Positions 58,761 to 64,000 of a stretch of DNA of 64,000 nt are shown in pieces. The notes below the pieces were generated by a model. That model did not search any database. It was given only the letters and a program-made list of their open reading frames with translations, and was not told the origin of the DNA. How positions within the stretch are numbered: the first letter of the stretch is position 1; every line of letters begins with the position of its first letter. This DNA comes from Coffea arabica (lineage: Eukaryota; Streptophyta; Magnoliopsida; Gentianales; Rubiaceae), in contig NC_092323.1 of assembly GCF_036785885.1 (NCBI RefSeq), forward strand, positions 20,778,501-20,842,500, in the 5' to 3' direction. The position numbers and the translations under genes are program-made.

Positions 58761-60605
58761 GACATACATCAAATAGATAGTCTTAATTTTGTACTTCACA
58801 TGCAAAGTATAGAATCATTATCCCTATATCAAACTCAACCGCAAAACAATCATCATCGGATAGAATGACAAGGAATCAACAAAATCTCTATACCAACAAC
58901 AACAACCAGAGAGTAATTCTTAAAAACAACTACAAAGCAAATCCAGTGACACAATCTCATACACACACATACAGAAAAAGGGCAACTCTTAAAAAGTACC
59001 ATAAAGTAATTCACAAGAAAACCAAGTGCAACTCTTACAAAGAAACAAAAGGTAATTTTCCATTTGCCTTAAATTTACAAATAATGAAGTTGATACACCT
59101 CAAAAAATCAGAAAGTAATTCTCACAAAATTTGCCATTACCATAACATATGAGATTGAGTGGAGGTCTTCCTTCCCAGTTTGGCTAGTTACTTTAGTCAA
59201 AGAAGATGTAGGAGCAGTTGCTCCAGATTTATGAACTTTGTACAGTTGCTTTTTTAATACAAGATATGTTACCATGTTTGGCAAAAAAAAAAAATTTCTC
59301 ACAAACAACCAACAAACAATTCTTAACTTGGCTTAAAGAAATCTTAACTTGCCTTAAAGGAATTACAAATAAATTACTAGTCACATATCATGAATCTAGC
59401 AAAACCAAAACCATAGTTGCTCTATCCCTAACTCAACATAGCAATTGGGTAGCAAAGCATCTAAAGCAAACCACAGCAGATAGGATGACTAAAGGAGTTG
59501 GCAACACCGAAGTTAATCTGCCGTAAACAAGTGGTAGCCCATTGTCATTTGAAGGATGAAATCAATGGCTGAAATTCAAACTATAGGATCTAACTGCTCA
59601 ACTTCTACCAAGATAACGTCCACTAAAGAACTGTCAGCAAGAACCACACACAAATGTGCTATATACCACAAAGGCCATAGCACAGTTGATTGTATAGAAA
59701 GATAATCACAAAGAAATACAGTGACAAATAGAAAAGTAAATAATAATACGACTTCAATGTTCTTGAATAACTTTTCTTTAATCTAGGTTTATTGTATAGG
59801 ACCTAGAGGAACCCCAGCATTGACTTGCATATTCAAATGCAAAGACAACCATTAGAAATAACTTGCATGTATTTGATCCTAACGTTACTAGGTTTATCAA
59901 ATACCTAATAAGTTGTAGATCAATCATCATACTCTGAATAAAGATAAAGTCACCATTCAACACTTAACACATGCCAACTCAAAATTTTATGCATCCTTGA
60001 CTCATTGAATTCTCTCAAATTTTTATTTGAATTGAGTAACGTAATGTAATATTTATAGTTTCTTATATATTACCTTATGACTGGGTAAGAAGTTGTCGAA
60101 ATTAGATGTTGTTTCTAGGATTACAACTACTTCTCCAAATTGTGGACTTGTGAGGCAAATGATGAATCTTTGCCACTACTATCCGTACTCGTTAAGCTAG
60201 TGTCGAGATAGTTTTTTGTTGGCGTCTTAGAATCTAATTGTAGCATGAGATGAATATTACTTTTTTCATCAATTAGTGTAACGAGTGTTGACTTACTAAT
60301 GTTGAAGTCTTTGATATAGTTAACTGGCCCTTACATACTTCTACAGTGTCTTTCGTTAGAGAACAAGTTGTTCATGATTTTCCGGAGCAAGTTTCCTCTG
60401 GACCATGTGAATTCCCAATCGAGCTGTTAATCTTCATTAACAATAGGTATAGAGGAATATCAGTTGCAAGGTAATAACTCATCGACAAGTATAGAATAGG
60501 AGACACACAAATAAATACATCATGTGAGTTGATACTGGCATGATCAATTGGTCAAAAGGAATGTCTATGACCAACTGAATAGTTTCTACGCCACATATAG
60601 ATAGT
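58761..60605. other. Intergenic region left of LINE 2
   Basis: AT-rich, with open frames but none that resembles a known protein. No feature was supported. Confidence 0.4.
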
Positions 60606-60674
60606 TTTTTTTTTTGGTCAAATATCAACTTCAATATATAGGTAAAGGGTTACAAATTAGTCTGCACAGGCGAT

Positions 60675-61268
60675 TTACAAAAGACTGGCAACTGCCAGGA
60701 AATCATTGTGGGCTTCTTTGTTAAGCCACACAGGGAAGGATTGCTTCCACCTAGTTTCTTGTACCAAGTTAACTGCTAACTTAGCTAACCTGTGACTACA
60801 CAGGTTCATTTCTCTCCTAATGTGAAAAAAGGAACATTTCCAGAATGAGCGACTCAGTTGCCTTATATCTTCAATTAGCATGTCCAGAGAGTTTAGACCT
60901 TGACATCCTACATTGATTCTGTCCACAACAGCTTTGCAGTCAGAGAGAATCAACAAGGATGACATGTTTTTCTCTATGGCTTTGCTTAAGGCTGTTCTAA
61001 TAGCAATAGCCTCCAATTCTGCCGCATCTCTGGCTCCTGAATACGGAATGGACCAAGTTGCCAGGATCCTGCCATTGTTATCTTTAGCTATGATCCCCAC
61101 TCCTGCTTTTTTCTTGGTCTGATTCATTCCAGCATCCGTGTACATAATGGAGCTATGCTGTTCCACCAGACCAGTTAACATGCCCTGCCTGTCATCTGTT
61201 TGGGAACTAACTTCCTTGTCCCTCTCAGCATTGCTACCTTCTTCCTCATATTTTAACCATTCATCCAT
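60675..61268 (-). pseudogene. LINE 2 RNase H domain
   Basis: An open stretch ending at 60675. MYTDAGMN (first Asp), DAAELEAIAIRTAL (Glu), LLILSDCKAVVDRI (second Asp) and REMNLCSHRLAKLAV match the RVT_3 RNase H of plant LINEs. A TGA near 61379 separates it from the upstream 500-codon frame. The bridging sequence TKHIELTANFLWQIWKARNE is in frame with it. Confidence 0.85.
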
Positions 61269-61379
61269 TGCTTTTTTGGCTATCTGGTGCCCCTCTGTCC
61301 TTGCCTGGTGAAAGTTTCCCTCATTCCTTGCCTTCCAGATTTGCCAGAGAAAGTTTGCTGTGAGTTCAATGTGTTTAGT

Positions 61380-63506
61380 TCAATCTTCCCTTGATCTGGC
61401 CTCCTGCATATATTCCCACCATTTCCAAAAGTTCCAACTATAGTCTTTAATACCATCCCATGAAACAGGGAATGTTGCCCAAGCCAACTTTCTAGCTTTG
61501 CAAAGAAGTAATGCATGTTCAGTAGTTTCTTGTTCTTCCCCACAGCATTTGCAAAGCGGATCACCCTTGCCCGTCCTTCTAAAAATTTCCTCATTAGTTG
61601 GAAGGATGCAATGGAGGCATTTCCACAAAAAGTGCTTAATTTTGTGTTTGATGTTCAGTCCCCAAAACTGGTTCCAGACCTTGGATCTCTCTTTGTTTGT
61701 GCTGGAGTTATCTTGTGCCTTATTCTTCTCACTGATCTCTTTGATTCGCTCTTTGGCCCTAGCGTAATCAGATTTAGTAGAATAACAGACATTTGCTGTA
61801 TATTTCCATTTGAACCTGTCCTTCATTTGGAATACACTGAGTGGAATTGACATGATTGCCTCTGACTCCTCCTTTGCGAACAGTCCTTGAATGATGTCCT
61901 TGTTCCATTGCCTCCCTTTAATCAAATTACAAACTTTGGTCAGTTGGTAACCATTCGGTTTAGGAGAGGAGACTCTTCCACTTTTTGAACACTCTACCCA
62001 TCTATCTTTCCAGATCTCCACCGTGGATCCATCCCCAACTTGCTTCCACATCCCACTATCCAGCATCTCTAAAGAACTATGCAAACTTTGCCAAATCCAA
62101 GATGCCCTAGCCTTTACCTTGGATTCAAAGATATTAGAGTTAGGGAAGTACCTACTTTTCATAACTTTGCTAACCAACAAGTTGGGACAAGTGAGAATTC
62201 GCCAAACTTGTTTGGCTAGCAAAGCTTCATTGAAGGATAGTAAGTCCCTAAACCCAAGTCCATCATTCACTTTCCTCTCAGCTAAGTCAGTCCACTTCTT
62301 CCAATGCATTCTTTTTTCCCCTTGATCATTTCCCCACCAAAATCTGGCCATTAACCCACTTAGCTCTTTGCACAAGCTTTTGGATAATCTGAAAACAGAC
62401 ATGGCATAGGATGGGAGAGCAGTAGCCACTGATTTTAGCAAAACCTCTTTCCCAGCATTACTCAAAAGTTTCCCTTTCCAGCTTTGGATTTTAGTCATCA
62501 AATTCTCTTTAATAAACCTGAACACACTGTTTTTTGACCTTCCAACAACTAAAGGTAAGCCCAGATACTTCCCTTGTGTAACCTGTTGGATTCCTCCTAG
62601 CCTTTGTAGTACCTCCTCCTTCTTTCTACTACCTGTACTTTTGCTGAAGAAGACCACAGACTTGTTGATGTTGACTTGCTGCCCCGATGCTTTCCCATAA
62701 CACTCCAATATTGCTTTTATATGTCCTGCTTCATCACCATTAGCTTTGCAAAAAATAAGTGAGTCGTCAGCAAAAAATAGATGGGAAACTTTGGGTCCTT
62801 GTCTTGCAATCTTGACTCCTGTGATTTGTTTATTACTGACAGCTTTATTAAGGAGGTTAGAAAGTCCTTCAGTACAAAACAAAAAAAGATACGGGGAAAG
62901 GGGATCTCCCTACCTAATCCCTCTCGTAGGACTAACATACCCTCGCTTAACACCATTAACATTGAAGGAGTAAGACACTGAGGACAGACACCCATGCATC
63001 CATCTAATCCACAGAGGGGCAAACCCCATTTTACAAAGTATGGCATAAAGGAAATTCCATTCGACTCTATCATAGGCTTTGGAAAGATCAAGCTTAATGG
63101 CCATGTACCCCTCATTCCCCTCTCTTTTTGATTTCAGCCAATGCATGTATTCGTGAGCTACTATGACATTGTCCAGAATTTGCCTATTTTGGACAAAAGC
63201 AGCCTGGGAGTAACTGATGCAAGAGTTAAGACAAGGTTTGAGTCTGTTAACCAAAACCTTAGAGATGATTTTGTAAAATACATTGCATAGACTAATAGGC
63301 CTAAAGTGAACCAGGTTGAGGGGGTTGTCTATTTTAGGAATAAGGGTGACCAAGGTCTCATTGATGGCTTTCGGAAGGAAACCAGTGTGAAAAAAGCTTC
63401 GAATAGCATCCACTACATCTACTTTGATAATATCCCAAAATCTTTGAAAGAAAACAGGGGACATACCGTCTGGGCCAGGGGATTTGTTGGGGTGCATGGA
63501 AAACAC
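61380..63506 (-). pseudogene. LINE 2 reverse transcriptase and zf-RVT
   Basis: The RT starts with KSPGPDGMSPVFFQRFW and [16 protein letters not shown], then AIKLDLSKAYDRVEW (motif A). The conserved RQGDPLSPY then reads R-stop-GDPLSPY, with TAG at 62910-62912. HLFFADDSLIF (FADD), KYLGLPLVVGR, MARFWWGND, GLGFRDLLSFN and the zinc domain KCCGEEQETTEHALLLCK follow without a break. Apart from that TAG, the 198-codon and 500-codon frames are in register, so one substitution separates two intact halves. Confidence 0.9.
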
Positions 63507-63545
63507 AGCAATCCTGATTTCCTTCTCATTGACAGGTCTGGTAAG

Positions 63546-64000
63546 TTACAGGTTCATCTGCTCCGTGATAGTCTTAGGAATACCATTTAATATCTCATCA
63601 AATTCTGATGGCTTCGAGGATGTGAACAGCTGGCTGTAAAAATGAGCAATTTCCTCCTCAGTTGCACACCATCCTCCCTGCTCCTTCTCCAGTCTGGAAA
63701 TTTTGTTCCTTTTCCTTCTGCCCTTCACCACCGCATGAAAATAAGCTGTGTTCTTGTCCCCATTTTGAAGCCATTTGATTCTTGCCCTCTGGTTCCAATA
63801 AAGTTCCTCTTGCTTATAGGCATTAGAGAGTTGTTTCCTAAGCATCCTTATGGTTTCTTTATTATCACTTCCATTTCTGGTCCTCGCAGCTTGAATTTCT
63901 TCTTTGATCCTTTTAATTTCCATCCTGCTGTTTAGCTTCAGTGTTCTGCTCCAAGCCGAGAGAGACATTCTACACTGCTTGATCTTCCTACTGATTCTCA
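63546..64000 (-). pseudogene. LINE 2 linker between endonuclease and RT
   Basis: It reads RIKEEIQAARTRNG, QRARIKWLQNGDKNTAYFH and KISRLEKEQGGW, the usual helical linker before the RT in plant LINE ORF2. A TAA at 63546 interrupts it before LTRPVNEKEIR. It continues past the right edge. Confidence 0.8.

Larger units (their letters stand above)
60606..64000 (-). mobile_element. Second LINE (L1-type), 3' part, running off the right edge
   Basis: Minus-strand ORF2 from within the endonuclease-RT linker (64000) through RT, zf-RVT and RNase H, ending in a poly(A) tail (T-run at 60606-60617 on the plus strand). It is clearly a different family from the LINE at 15546-25358, since the RNase H and linker sequences differ throughout. 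It is better preserved: the RT-to-zf-RVT part is open for 500 codons (62882-61380). The 5' end, ORF1 and endonuclease lie outside the window, so the TSD cannot be checked. Confidence 0.88.

Noticed and set aside
58865-59526. Two plus-strand frames of about 100 codons
   Set aside because: They are A-rich, Asn/Lys-biased translations with no recognised motif.
1-64000. CRISPR array, prokaryotic operon, phage or organelle insertion
   Set aside because: No regularly spaced repeats, no ribosome-binding-site gene strings and no organelle-type gene order were seen. All recognised genes are plant nuclear genes or plant transposons.

Overview
The window is nuclear DNA of a flowering plant, almost certainly a eudicot. 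Genes are split by GT-AG introns of up to 5.6 kb, the DNA is AT-rich, and transposons fill much of the intergenic and intron space. Recognisable genes match plant-specific families (RBP47B', PAD4, a PsbP-domain lumen protein). I cannot name the species. No bacterial, organellar or CRISPR-like locus is present, and the RNA signals I can see are tRNA-like SINE heads only.

Layout. 1-826 (+) holds the last two exons of a gene entering from the left. A broken LINE reverse-transcriptase piece lies at about 1340-2030 (-). 3941-14516 (-) is a complete eight-exon RNA-binding protein gene orthologous to Arabidopsis RBP47B'. 15546-25358 is a full-length but inactive LINE (-) flanked by a 12-bp target duplication. 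Two later LTR insertions cut it: a 780-bp solo LTR in the reverse transcriptase (TSD ATAAG) and a 2.7-kb solo LTR in ORF1 (TSD AATTT). 26762-29024 is a complete 2.26-kb non-autonomous LTR retrotransposon (-) with both LTRs, PBS, PPT and TSD CAAAA, carrying three unidentified acidic/basic ORFs.

29617-37500 (+) is a complete PAD4-type immune regulator gene of four exons. A chromovirus (Ty3/gypsy) pol relic lies at about 38340-39470 (-). 41933-44930 (-) is a two-exon gene for a thylakoid-lumen PsbP-domain protein (PPD2-like). 45153-46494 is a long-TIR, Pack-MULE-like element that has captured most of a mitochondrial CcmE coding sequence. A SINE with matching TSDs follows (46574-46811). 50230-51078 (+) holds three decayed exons of a PHO1/EXS transporter, 1.8 kb upstream of a textbook Helitron 3' end (52904), so the exons are probably Helitron cargo. 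From about 60606 to the right edge is a second, different LINE (-), whose 5' end lies outside the window.

The genes do not form a pathway. RBP47B' (RNA binding, stress granules), PAD4 (immunity) and PPD2 (chloroplast lumen) are independent neighbours. The main biological interest is the transposon layer: nested insertions with intact target duplications, two elements carrying pieces of host genes, an undescribed small LTR element next to the PAD4 promoter, and the same CAG-to-TAG stop at the same conserved RT glutamine in two unrelated LINEs.
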